Shown here: positions 34,713-44,947 of the stretch, piece after piece
Layout of the letters: each line of letters begins with the position of its first letter
How positions within the stretch are numbered: position 1 is the stretch's first letter
Translations under genes and position numbers: made by a program
Assembly: GCA_013339765.2 (NCBI GenBank)
Contig: CM023449.1
Location: 19,648,955 to 19,712,954 of the forward strand
Direction: 5' to 3'
DNA: 64,000 bases
Origin: Haemaphysalis longicornis
Lineage: Eukaryota; Arthropoda; Arachnida; Ixodida; Ixodidae
The notes under the pieces: model-generated
Seen by the model: the letters and a program-made list of their open reading frames with translations, nothing else
Databases searched by the model: none
What the model was told of the DNA's origin: nothing

Positions 34713-35392
34713 GGCCCAACCACATGCAGCGCATTTTCGGCGTCGCGCGAACGTCAGCGTCGTTCGGCGTCAACGCGCCGGACCGCAGGAGAGGGCGAGT
34801 AACCGCATGGAACCGGTGAAATCACGCGCCGGCGTGCGCGCTCGACGCTTCTTTCGGTGTCCAGCACGAGATTGAACAGTCGCCGGTATTTGTCGCGCAG
34901 GGACTTCGATTTTTTCTGCACGGTGTCTGTGGCACAAACACACGAAAACAATGACGACTTGTTACAATAACTATGCGCACAGGCTGCAGCGCAGGTGACA
35001 AGTGCCTTACCTCCGTCCGCAACGCCAGGCGCCACGCCTGCTGCCACTTCATCCCACAACGTCTGTTTGCGGGGTTTGTTCTTGTTATCTTTGTGTTTAG
35101 CCTGCCATAGAGCGGGGCGGGCTGCGACTGCAGTTATTAATGCCCTAGCGTAGATGTTCGGCATGCCGGCCACCATTAAAACAGCGAGTCGGACTGGCAC
35201 AACCGGAAACTGGCACCAGCTCCGCTTCCGCCGCTCACGCCGATATCTGGCGAGCGTAGATATCGGCGTCGCCCGAGCGTCATCCCGCGTCGCCATGCAT
35301 TTGGCTGCGCGCTCACGCTCGTCGACGCCGAACGACGCTGACGCTCGCGCGACGCCGAAAATATGCTGCATGTGGTTGGGCCAGGCACAACG
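34713..35392 (-). mobile_element. Nested 680-bp TIR element carrying a MADF gene
   Basis: The left arm 34713-34776 begins GGCCCAACCACATGCAGC and continues ATTTTCGGCGTCGCGCGA. The reverse complement of 35326-35392 gives the same sequence with about four mismatches over 64 bp. The only gene inside is the spliced MADF ORF on the minus strand. MADF/Myb-like proteins are the usual partner gene of PIF/Harbinger transposases, so a deleted PIF/Harbinger derivative is the simplest reading, but I see no transposase and no clear 3-bp target duplication. It sits wholly within the hAT element. Confidence 0.72.
34754..35176 (-). CDS. MADF-domain protein, two exons (35176-35011 and 34926-34754)
   Basis: Exon 1 starts at an ATG at 35176 (MVAGMPNIYARALI) and reads ALITAVAARPALWQAKHKDN, then KPRKQTLWDEVAAG, the first half of a MADF domain (usual pattern LI..V..RP.LW+..H+.Y+N, then W.EIA). 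It ends GGAG before a consensus donor GTAAGG (35010). An 84-bp intron ends with TTTGTGCCACAG at 34927. Exon 2 resumes in phase with TVQKKSKSLRDKYRRLF, the second half of the domain (normally KKWKSLRD.YRR), and ends with a TGA at 34754 inside the left TIR. The spliced ORF is 112 residues and fully open. The invariant Trp of KKWK is Ser here (a one-base change), so DNA binding may be weakened. MADF proteins bind DNA, and in PIF/Harbinger elements a Myb/MADF-like partner recruits the transposase. That role is inferred from family knowledge. Confidence 0.7.
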   Translation of the reverse strand: MVAGMPNIYARALITAVAARPALWQAKHKDNKNKPRKQTLWDEVAAGVAPGVADGGKALVTCAAACAHSYCNKSSLFSCVCATDTVQKKSKSLRDKYRRLFNLVLDTERSVERARRRVISPVPCGYSPSPAVRRVDAERR

Positions 35393-36284
35393 GACCGGGG
35401 CTGGCTCACGACAACCAAGGCAGAGAAGTGGCTGGATTCTGTCGAGGTCCCTCGAGCCGGGAGACGGAGGCGGTTCAGAGAACACACAGTTCGTTTTGTA
35501 AAATGGGTGAGTGGTCTGTTGCGGTGCGCGAAAACTATTAGCGTGACACCTTCCACCCCAGGGCCTGCGGTCGAGATAGTTGAGTACGCATGCGTGTCAA
35601 TGTATGTGAACGTTTTCAATTTCGTCTGCAGCCGGCGATGCTCCAGCGCTTCGTTTCTCTCGAAAGTTGCACCCGGCGGCGCCTTGCGCACGGTTCTTGG
35701 CAGCCGGGCGGCCGGCTGCGTGAGGCATGCGCCGAAGTCGTGTAACGGCCCCGTTCAGTTGCGAGATATGTCCTTCGGGCGCTCTTTTAATAGTCATATT
35801 ATTCACTGTAAAGGAGAATGGTGTTGGAGCACGTCGAGAATATTCTCGCATGATTAAACCATTTCCAGTCGTTATGGGATGAACAGACAGCTGATATCGA
35901 GCACTGAAAACAATCGCGTTGGGTGATTCTTTTCACAAAAAATAACTAAATGCAAGCAACATTTTTTGCACATTTGTGCACATTTTGCACGTCAGTCGAA
36001 TCGTAATGGAACGTTTCTGAGTTTCTGACCATGTTGGCCGTGGACAGTGATAGCTATGAAGATTATAAAACAAGTAACTCGTCATCATGGTCATGTTCTG
36101 GTGCTGAGGCACAACCCGCGTCCCCGTGGGATCGACACTCCCTCGTCACACAGCAGGGTGCCAGATTGGAGAGAAACGAAGCGCTGCGGGAACTTGCACC
36201 CGAAATCAAGAAACTTTCTTGTTAATTTCGCGATCATAGGATTGTTGTTACGAGAATAAATGAAGGTCATGTCCCATTTTTAAA
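35393..36284. other. hAT internal region, no gene seen
   Basis: No domain recognised in frames such as 35363-35857 plus or 36031-36225 plus. The latter contains an acidic/serine-rich stretch (DSDSYEDYKTSNSSS) that could be a remnant of a transposase N-terminus, but there is no zinc-finger pattern. Confidence 0.4.
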
Positions 36285-36390
36285 CACGATAGTCTTTCTT
36301 CGGTCTACTTAAACGAGAAAATTTTGGTCTGCCTGTATGTATGTCTGTCTGTCCACCGATTCAGCCACCCGGCCAAAAGTTGGAAGTATT
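36285..36390 (-). repeat. Interspersed repeat with internal GACA tract, copy 2 (inverted)
   Basis: CTTTCTTCGGTCTACTTAAA, then CGAGAAAATTTTGGTCTGCC, TGTCTGTCTGTCC and GATTCAGCCACCCGGCC. This is the reverse complement of the block at 57228-57330, and it lies inside the hAT element. Confidence 0.6.
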
Positions 36391-36670
36391 GTTAAACGAG
36401 TCACTTATATAGGCAAAACCCTTCCTAACTTCTAAAACTGCAAAGATTTGTCATACATGTCGGAACAATATAGCGCGAATGAAACCCCAGGTACATTTGA
36501 GGCAAAATGTAAGTGCGTAACCGGAATTACCCGCGTTCTTTTAATTAAGAATAGAGGTGGCCTTGATTTTTACGACAGCAAATGGAAAGAAAACGCGTTA
36601 AAAACAATGTTTTAAGGTTCTGACCAAAAAAATACAATAATAATAATAATAAATCACAGAGAGAGCTAAA

Positions 36671-38202
36671 ACTGCGGTTTTATACAGCATCATGTTTGAT
36701 GAGACTAGGGATATCGCCCACGAATCGCAACTAGCGCTGGTGTTGCGCTACGTGCATAACGGCGTACTCCGCGAGGACTTTCTTGAATTTCTCTCTTTGA
36801 GAAGGCCGTCTGCCGAGCACTCTGAGACCATGAATCAAAATGTCCACGAGCCAACCATTACAGGTAAAGCTCTGGGGCGCACTGTTCTCGCCATCCTACA
36901 AAGGCATGGGCTGAAGTTAAAAAACTGTGTCGGAGTTGGGACAGATGGTTGTAGCACCATGGTGTCTGAAACGAAGGGAGCGGTAGCAGAGATTCAGAGA
37001 AGTGCGCCGCATGCTCTAAGATTGCCCATGCTACAATCACGCTCTTCTTAAGTTATCAATTTCGAGATCAACTGAAGTGCAAGATATCCGAAACGCTGTC
37101 GGTGTGATAAAAGAAGTAATTGCATTCTTCACAGCTTCGTCTAAAAGGAATGAAGTTCTCAAACAGATGTTTGGAGGGCAACTCTCAGGATTCTGCGAAA
37201 CCCGATGGGTCGAACGCCATGAAAGTGTTCAGCAGTTCCGCAGCTCTCTCCCGAAGATCGTCGAAACGTTAGATAACATTGCCCACTGGAGGGAACGCCG
37301 GAGTGCGTCCAGAGCTGCAACACTTCTCACTGCGGTATCTGATAGCCACTTCGTTGTTGCTTTGGTGGTCCTAAATGATCTTTTGGCCCACACGTATCCG
37401 CTCAGCAAGGTGTTTCAAAAGCCATCGATAGACGTTAAGACGGCTCAAGACGCTGTACAGGACACGCTGACAGTACTGCGGGAAAAGCGACGTTTGAGCG
37501 AAAGCGGATTTTCTAACATTTTTAACGAGGCCACTGCACTCGCTGAGGAGATCGGGACAGATCTTCGCCTGAAGCGCGCACCGAAAAGACAGGCTTGCTC
37601 CAAAATATGTCCACGAGTGACGTTGCCACTTACTTCAGACAAACTGTCTACGTGCCTCTGTTGGACAATGTGATCATGGACATCATCCAAAGATTTCCAT
37701 CTGAGACGCTGGATATATTCCAGCTCTTTTCTTCGTTGCCTTCTAATTTAGTACATGCTAGTTGCACTTCCGGAGCTAGCTTGATTTGAAGCAGCTTGCA
37801 ATGAAGTACGGCTCAATTACTCGCATGCCACCGACTAATCCTGAACAGGCGATCCGCGTTGAGTACGACTTGTGGTTTGCGAAGTGGTGCCGAGAAAAGG
37901 AATACGGTGCGCGCATTCCGTCGACAGTCATTGAGGCCTTCGGCGCTTGCGATAAGGACATTTTTCCAACCATTCACACACTCCTGCAGGTTCTGGTGAC
38001 GCTGCCGATCAGCGTTGCGACAGCAAAAAGGTGCTTTTCAACTCTTCGCAGACTGAAGACGTGGATTCGGTCCACCATGTGCGAAGATAGATTGTTAGGA
38101 CTTGCTTTACTGTCTACGCACCGGGACATTTTCGTCGACGTAAATAGTGTAATTGAGCGATTTATTCATGGTGGGAACCGCAGGTTGCTGCTATCTCTGT
38201 AA
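36671..38202 (+). pseudogene. hAT transposase (Tip100/DUF4371-like), three frameshifts
   Basis: In order the frames encode: SIMFDETRDIAHESQLALVL followed by RYV (RNase H-fold start with the first catalytic Asp region); LKNCVGVGTDGCSTMVSETK; then, after a one-base frameshift near 37020, CPCYNHALLKLSISRST (the CxxH-type motif); QLSGFCETRWVERHES (the conserved TRW); a second frameshift near 37590; STSDVATYFRQTVYVPLLDN; a third frameshift near 37786; and the C-terminal dimerisation block LPISVATAKRCFSTLRRLKT followed by WIRSTMCEDRLLGLALLS. The final stop is at 38202. These blocks match hAT transposases whose C-terminus normally reads ..ERxFSxLRRxKTxLRSTM..RL. Here the Glu of ERxFS is Lys. The N-terminal zinc finger is missing. 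The gene is a pseudogene of a cut-and-paste transposase acting on the TIRs at 33955 and 39025. Confidence 0.88.
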
Positions 38203-38296
38203 TCCGTCTATAATGAAAAAACGAATGGCTGTAGATTGACTGCTGTTATCTTTGTAATCCGTCTACAAGCGAAAAACGAATGGCTGTAGATTGATT
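38187..38296 (+). repeat. Tandem duplication at the transposase 3' end
   Basis: CTCTGTAATCCGTCTATAAT, a GAAAAAACGAATGG motif and CTGTAGATTGACTGCTGT are repeated as TTTGTAATCCGTCTACAAGC plus CGAATGGCTGTAGATTGA. Two units of about 55 bp overlap the stop codon of the transposase. Confidence 0.8.
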
Positions 38297-39010
38297 TTCT
38301 TGTGTCGGGTGCGTTAGTGTATGCCTCTTTTTGTATCATTCACATCAATCATTTGTGTGTTTAGAAGCTGGGAAATTTATTTGAAATGTTTATTTAGGCA
38401 CAGTATGCACCTTCAGTTTATGCTGTCTGGTGCTTGAGCGATTCCATGTGTCTGAAAGTATGTGATATGCCTTATTGGAATTTTTGTTTGTGCTTTTTCG
38501 GCGTTGTGGTTCAGTCGCCGAAACTCCCTTTGCATTAAATAAATTATCAGAACAACGTATACTGACTCTTTTTTGCTTTTTGCTTGACATTTCCCTCCGA
38601 TACATAGCATATATAGAGTAAACCCTTCCTTATTCAATGTGTCGGAAAAATTGTACTTCCAGCTCTGACTAGAACTTAACGGCAGAAAGTCACGACGGCC
38701 GTGCTAGGATTTGTCTGCACTGCGATTAACTGTACCTGTCGCACGTGCACACTGCGTACTTTTCCCTAGTTTCTTCAGGACAAAAATAGCTCAGCTCATT
38801 TTCAGAACATTATGTAGCGCCGCAAGGGTTGTTTTCTTCTACGCCTTTAAATAAGCATGCTTAGAGTACACAGGTTTAGTACACGTACCAGCACGAAAAA
38901 GCATTGAGTATTTGCGTGGATTTCTTCAGGGGGCAACTTTCATCTCGCTCTCCGCGCCTTCCTGTTTCCTACTATGCAAATGTAGTGAGACCCCCCCCCT
39001 TGGTGCCACC
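38297..39010. other. hAT 3' internal region, no gene seen
   Basis: AT-rich sequence leading to a C10 run and the right terminus. No gene recognised. Confidence 0.5.
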
Positions 39011-39025
39011 CTGGATCCGCCCCTG
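39011..39025 (+). repeat. hAT right terminal inverted repeat
   Basis: CTGGATCCGCCCCTG, the reverse complement of the left end with one mismatch, preceded by a C-rich subterminal block. Confidence 0.9.
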
Positions 39026-39033
39026 GTCCCACA
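39026..39033. repeat. 8-bp target site duplication, right
   Basis: GTCCCACA, identical to 33947-33954. Confidence 0.92.
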
Positions 39034-41500
39034 AGGCTGTCGCCTTCGCTTCATTAGAAAGTTCCAACCACCCTTCGGGATTTTTTGGCTGAGACATACC
39101 GCGGCCAGAACGCCGAAACAGTCTCGGCATGTCGGCGATAAACATGGCTGAAGGTTCGTTTGGTGGAAGAATAACCGGAGATGGGTTTTCAGTTGTTCGG
39201 TATGTCCCATACAGTATACAGAAGAAATGAGTTTAAGCACAGTATATTGTCGACTTTATAATGTTTTATGGCAGACTGGAGGAGGGGGCGAGAAGGCAGG
39301 CTTCCTTCTTTTTGAATGCTGTGCCACTCAGCAAATAAGGGTCAGTTATCGCCAATATCTAATGAAGGGTACAGACCTTTCCAGCGAGAAATAGGACAAC
39401 GTTCCCGGAAAGATTCAGTTCGATTCTAAACGCCAGACGTACCCGCGGGCACGCAGTGCATTGACGAGAACCAGCCAGACGGAGTCACAACCATCGTAAA
39501 GCCAGCTCCGACCGTAACTAGCGTTTGCATGGCTTCCTTTTCGGCACAAGCTAACAAGCGAGGCGTGACGACTCTTGCTTGTAGAAAAAAAAGACCCAAA
39601 TAAAAAAAAATCAGGTTATCTATGTTCCACGCTTCGCCACATTAACGCGCTAAAGTGGGGCGACGGGGAGATTCAGAGCGAGGCAAAATATGGCTCAGGG
39701 AAATAAAAATATAGCAGTGGCTAAAGTGGCGAACCCCAGGAATATTCACGATGTTGATGAGGATGCGCAGGCGCGAAATTCAAAGAAAAAAAGAACGTGG
39801 AAAGTCGAGACGAGAGGAGGCACGCATAAAAAAACGACCGAAGAAGAGGCGGGGCATTGGAGAAGCCCAGGAAGAGGAGGGACGCATAAGGATGGTGGAT
39901 GAAGAGGGAGAGATCATTTACCGAGATTGCCGTCACGTGCCATAAGCACTCGATGTGGAGTGCGTAACGGCTGGCGGAAATAATCGTTAGTTTTGAACGA
40001 TGTATTTTTTTTTCTCTTTTGTCCTGCGATTGTCCCCCTTTAATTTCTTGGGTCGTAATAAATAGCTGAACGCGAACCACAATATGGAAAAAGGAATTAT
40101 GTACTGAAAGGAACGAGCGGCGAGCCATAAAAACATGAAAATGAGAACAAGAAAAAAAGTGGTATCAATGCGATCGCACGGCTATCCCGAGAAAGGCCGT
40201 CAGGAGAAATGGAACGAGATAGTTTTCCTTTTTCAAGTTTTTATCGCGCCTCTGGGAAACATTAAAGCGCACAAGTTTCGAGAAAGGCGAGGTCAAACAA
40301 TATTTTTGAACGTTAACGGGGGAATAGATGTTCCAGGCATTTGCGCGATTCAGACTTGGTGAATGGGTAATACAAAGGTAAAAAAAAAAGAAACATTGTC
40401 GCATTTTCTACGGTTCCGTGCAGTCTGCATGCAGACGACACATGGTATTACCGCAACTTTAGCAACATTGAGCTTCACTAGTTCTGCTGGTTTCACCAGT
40501 ACATGATTTTCAGAATGGAGTTTTTCAAACTAAAATTCAACAATGAAAGATTTGTGAATATCCGCATACGAAGGGTTGAAAATATGCTTGTCAGATTGCC
40601 TGCTACTGCAGCTTACTGGCTGAGTCAATTATTCATGTGGTATTAATAGGGGCCAAGAACCATTATTCCCGTAATAACGCAATCAGCCCACTTACAAGAG
40701 GACCCACCCAAATGCAGCGTCGATAACGGCATTAGTTAGGTTTATAAGTTTTAAAGAGTGAATGTGCGCCATTTCGCACGATACAGCTCTACCTATCAAG
40801 TTTTGTAACGATAATTCCTACTAGATATATACAGGCGCGTTCTACGAAAAATACACCCGCATAATGGTTCCTATACAATTAAAATTAGGAGAAACAAAGA
40901 CTTCAATGTGCCGCGTTTTTATGCTACAGCCCTCATTTTTAGGTGACAAACAGTTCCCCGCAGATCATCTGCATTCCGAGCATACCAAAGCGAATTGCGG
41001 ACGTGAGCGCTATAATGACATACGTGACAATAGCTGGTTTTTCGCGGCGTATGGCCATCTACGTGACAATCGGTGTACTCGCTACAAATTTGGTCTTTCG
41101 AAACGCAGGGCGTAATTCTTTTTTTCTTGTTGAGACCATGTCTGGTTTCCGCGCGGATTATTCCCAACTTAAGGGCGTTATTACTTGGTGTAGGTGTCAG
41201 TTCTGCTGCGGTAATCCGTATCCGACTTTAAAACATGCACGAGCGAAAACATTTTAATGTGAAACGGGATGCTTCTATATCGAAGAAAGTTCGTATACCG
41301 CAAAAAATATTCATAACCCTGTACTGAACTGACAAAACCTCTTGAGCATGGTCAGAGTTCGTCTCGCCTGATTGCACGCTTGAGCATGGACTATGACCAG
41401 AAACAAATTGTAGTATAACTGAGGGCTTCTGATTGCGCCCAGTAAAAAGAAAAAACTCTAATATACCCTTATAAAAATGTCTACCAAGATTTATTAATAA
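39034..41500. other. Anonymous non-coding DNA
   Basis: Host sequence downstream of the hAT element. Frames around 39690-39945 are Lys/Arg/Glu-rich without a domain. No bounded repeat recognised. Confidence 0.4.
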
Positions 41501-41501
41501 T

Positions 41502-41953
41502 ACCCTGATTCGCCCTTCTCTCGGAATACGCGCAAATAATATGGCATCCTCACCAAATTGGACTTATTAACACAATTGAATTAGTGCAAATCAAAGCCGC
41601 TCGATTTATTATGTCTTCATACTCGCGATACCAAAGCGTTTTCTGCCTTAAAAGAGCAACTAAATCTTCCCCCTCTCACCCTGCGCAGGCAATTTTCAAG
41701 GTTGTCTTTTTTCCATGCACTGTACCATAACCATCGGCCTTCGCCTCGCAAATTTATCGTTCCGGCACCATATACTTCGGCACGCGTAGATCACGCTTAC
41801 AAAGTTAATCCTATTTTTGCCCGCACAAAAAAATATCAGAATTCTCCTCTTGTATTGGTCATAAACGAATGGAATTCTTTACCTGCAAAACCTAGCCACA
41901 CTAACAGACGCTTCTTCTTTTCAAACAGCACTTCTCTCCTTTTTAACGACTGA
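41502..41953 (+). pseudogene. CR1/jockey-like LINE, C-terminal end of ORF2
   Basis: Three frames in order give LIRPSL, then SEYAQIIWHPHQIGLINTIE followed by LVQIKAARFIMSSYSRYQSV, then ALKEQLNLPPLTLRRQFSRL followed by SFFHALYHN, PYTSARVDHAYKVNPIFART and SPLVLVINEWNSLP, with a stop at 41953. The order RPSLEYA..WDPH, E.VQ.KAARFI, SVTALK..L.L..L..RR...RL, R.DH..KV and .WN.LP is the region C-terminal to the RT domain in CR1/jockey-type LINEs. There are at least two frameshifts, near 41520 and 41640. No RT catalytic residues remain. The 5'-truncated copy is inactive. Confidence 0.83.
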
Positions 41954-42029
41954 AAGCAATATCTAACTTAATTTTATTGTGTCGGTTATGTTGTAAACAT
42001 ATCGTATTGCAGAGATTGCTCAAAACAAT

Positions 42030-42575
42030 CCTATAAACATTTTGTTAACGTTTTATAGAATATTTCTATTGAGTTCCCATTACAAATATGCCACAGAGTT
42101 TTAATTAGAAGTCTATAGAGCCTAGTCAATAGACCTTACCTGTTATGAATGTAGTTTCTTATGAGTTTCTTGTGGGGCTTTTATAAAAAAAACTTCAATA
42201 AGCTTTCTATATAATTCTCACTGAGGATAGTCGTCACAGCCTGTTGCGTGTGTTTCAGGTTTGAATAGAGTTTCTGACGGGTTTTTACTAAATGTATCGC
42301 AATTACTTTTCTGTAAAATTCTCATTGAGTCTAGTCATAACATCCTGTTGCGTGTGAATAAAGTTTTAATAGGCTTTTAGATGAGTTTTTACTGCTTTTA
42401 CCTGCATTAGATTTCCTAAAATTATAATTGAGGGTGGTCGTAGCACCCTGTTGCGTGTGAGTCAGGTTTGAATACGGTTTTTGATGAGTTTTTGTTAAAG
42501 TAATCTCAATTAGCTTTTTATAGAACGCTTATTGAGTATAGTCGTAATATCCTGTTGCCTGTAAGTCAGGTGTTC
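42030..42575. repeat. Degenerate tandem repeat, ~104-bp period
   Basis: The landmark CCTGTTGCGTGTGAGTCAGG (diverged in most units) recurs at 42139, 42240, 42343, 42447 and 42551. Between landmarks each unit has a GAATA.GGTTTTTGATGAGTTTTT-like and a CAATTAGCTTTTTATAGAA-like block, ending GAGTATAGTCGTAA. About five AT-rich units, 70-80% alike by eye. The start before 42139 is blurred. Confidence 0.82.
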
Positions 42576-42775
42576 TGGTAAAGTTTAACAGCAGAGTTTT
42601 TTTAGCGCTCGGACTGTCCGGCGGTGATGTCCGTCATGCCAAGGCGCCACCACTCCCAAGTTCACCCAAGACGAAGTGACCGTCCATCGCGCGATCTCGG
42701 TTCATGAGGCGGGGCACGCGGCGCAATAGCCCCCACACATCTGCACCGATAAAGTACCAGCCCTTCGTGGCTGGG
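42576..42775. other. Spacer between two tandem arrays
   Basis: GC-richer, no similarity to either array, nothing recognised. Confidence 0.5.
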
Positions 42776-43240
42776 CTATAGAAACGCAATACAGAGTCTA
42801 TTGAAACTCAACATAATGAAGGCAATAAGATGCTTGCTGCATGTTCGTAGTAAAAAGCTTATTGCCTGTCTAGTGACCACAGTCCCCAAATTAGGAGTTC
42901 GATCGACCCTATAGAAAGGCAATTCACAGACTGTTAAAACTAAATGTATATATAGGGAGGAAATAAAATGCTTGTTGCATTTTTGCAATAAAAAGTTCGT
43001 TGATTTCATACCGGCCGCAGTTTTAAGATGGTAGTTTTGGTTCACTCTATAGAAACGTAATTTGAAGGGTATTAAAATTTAATGTCTTGAAGACAATAAA
43101 ATGTTGGTAGAGTTTGGGAAATAGAAATGTGTTGACTTTCTAACGAGGACCGTCTGTAAGCGGTGAGTTTTAATTGACTTTTATTGACTCTATAGAAACA
43201 GAATAGGGGGTCTATTAAAACTTAACGTCCATTTTCATGA
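42776..43240. repeat. Degenerate tandem repeat, ~133-143-bp period
   Basis: CTATAGAAACGCAAT and variants recur at 42776, 42909, 43047 and 43190. They are followed by a TCTATTAAAACTTAA-like block, then a GACAATAAAATGCTTG-like block, then a GTTGACTTTCTA/ACGAGGACCGT block. About 3.4 units. The sequence is unrelated to the 104-bp array except for general AT richness and a shared TATAGAA word. Confidence 0.78.
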
Positions 43241-43573
43241 GGGTATACTGTTACGCGCCGTCGTCAAATTTCCGTTCAGAGGTATGAATTTGCTGAAAAC
43301 GCAATTTTCCGACAACATTGAAAACAAGCAGTGGAGTAGAGCCGATTTTAGGGGTCTACAAGATATTATCAGACTGTTTCAACGCCAGTGCTTCGTGATG
43401 TTGTCTCGTAAGCAAACTCGAATGAATCTAAGTTAGCTCTCAATGATAATAAGTTGCTTATTTTTGATAGTGTCAGCACACACGCTAGCGTCGAGTTTAA
43501 AAATTCTGACTCTGGGAGTAACTCTCCTGTTGCAACATTATGGAAAACAACGTTAAAGAAAGCCATTTTCTTT
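43241..43573. other. Anonymous spacer
   Basis: Nothing recognised. Confidence 0.4.
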
Positions 43574-43681
43574 TGGTTTTGTACAGTTGAGCGCAAAAAC
43601 TGGACAGGGACTGCGAAAGAACACGGCACGAGTCCTTCCACAGCTCCTGTCTATTTTTTGCTTTCAACTGTACAAAACCAT
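43574..43681. repeat. Fold-back repeat, ~43-bp arms
   Basis: TGGTTTTGTACAGTTGAGCG on the left and CTTTCAACTGTACAAAACCA on the right. Complementarity continues inward (CAAAAACTGGACAGG against CCTGTCTATTTTTTG). Short loop. Confidence 0.8.
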
Positions 43682-43899
43682 GGAATACAAAATAGGCCTG
43701 TCGATCACGTTACTCAATCATAACGCCCTGGTCATACGCGCCTGTAGAGATCCGATAAATTTAAACATAAACTGCTAAACATCCATACTTACCGGACCAT
43801 AACCCAGAATATACGGCACCAGAGTGCAATTAAACCTCTTTAATACGTATGTGTAATTGCGGTTGAAACGTACTTGTGCAGATTCCCCCACCGAGTCCC

Positions 43900-44115
43900 C
43901 ATTGAACCCCATTTATTCATTTATTTATTCACCCAGTTATTTATTTATTCATTCAATTAGTTATTTATTTAATTTTAATTCATTCATTCAGTATTTATTT
44001 ATTCATTCATTAAGTATTTATTTATTTATTTATTTATTATGTATTTATGTATTCATTCATTCATTCATGCATTCATTCATTCATTCATTCATTCATTCAT
44101 TCATTCATTCATTCA
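43900..44115. repeat. ATTT/ATTC tetranucleotide tract
   Basis: Imperfect TTTA units grade into about 15 ATTC units at 44053-44115. Open frames (FIHS repeats) are artefacts. Confidence 0.93.
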
Positions 44116-44821
44116 ATACTGCCAGCCGGCATTTGGCAGCCAGAGCAGGAGTGGTACACAGCAGAGGAAGAACACAGAGTGTACACGCGACCAGTAACAC
44201 AGTCCGCGGTACACAAGGAAGCAATGAGCTGCAGTGCTTAAGCCGTAGCTGCTCTTTTCCCATCACACGGTTAGTGCGTACTATTTTCTATTTTGTTCGA
44301 CACGCACAGGCACACAATTGGTAAAACCTCATGAGCGCAGACTTTCGAAGCTCGAGCTGCGACGCCCGGACGCCAGTCGCCAGCGACAGAGGCGTTAAAG
44401 CCACGACGTCAAAACATGGCCACCATGACGTATTTCTTGCTCATGCAGCTGTTGCCGATTGCAAAACACAAAAGCAGGGCGTTCGAGATTAGCTTCCGGT
44501 AAGGCTACCACGGCTGCAAGTGAAGATAACAGATTTTTTGCGGCCTACCCGCAAATAAAGCCTGTACGAGTGTGCGTGTTTGAAAGCAATGTAGAGTTCT
44601 TTTCCGGCCGGTAAGTAGCCGCTAAACTGGCATTGGTGGTTAATCCGTACATCGTTTAGTGCGTACTGAATCGTCATTCCCGGCCGACCACGTATTCACT
44701 GGTTTGACTGTTCCGCTTTCAGCATTAAAAACGTTCCTCGGCACGACACACCTGACGCACAGCCGTGATCAGGCTTGTGCAGAGCAAGAGAACGTGTTGC
44801 TGGGCGTGTTTGTGTAGGTCT
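44116..44821. other. Anonymous non-coding DNA
   Basis: Nothing recognised. Confidence 0.4.
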
Positions 44822-44947
44822 ACGAGCACACTGAGTGGCGCAAATACACAACACCCAAGACAGAAAACACGGACAGGTGCTAGCCGTCGCAACTATCCGT
44901 GTCTTCTTTCTTGTGTGTAGTGTATTTGCGCCACTCAGTGTGTTCGT
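44822..44947. repeat. Fold-back repeat, ~55-bp arms
   Basis: The left arm starts ACGAGCACACTGAGTGGCGC and continues AAATACACAACACCCAAGAC, then an AGAAAACACGGACAG block. The right arm is its reverse complement with about eight mismatches. It is perfect for 23 bp around GAGTGGCGCAAATACAC. The inner ACAAGANAGAANACACGGANAG motif is A/C-rich like that at other fold-backs here. Confidence 0.85.

Larger units (their letters stand above)
33955..39025 (+). mobile_element. hAT transposon, 5,071 bp, with perfect 8-bp TSD
   Basis: The element starts CAGTGGCGGATCCAG, and the reverse complement of its other end is CAGGGGCGGATCCAG: 15-bp terminal inverted repeats with one mismatch. Inside both tips are G/C homopolymer-rich subterminal blocks. 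The flanks are an exact 8-bp duplication, GTCCCACA, the length expected for hAT transposition. The interior holds a hAT transposase pseudogene on the plus strand (36671-38202) and a nested 680-bp TIR element with a MADF gene on the minus strand. Three transposase frameshifts mean this copy cannot make a full-length enzyme. The intact TSD and near-identical TIRs suggest that the insertion itself is not very old, so it may have moved in trans or decayed afterwards. Confidence 0.9.
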
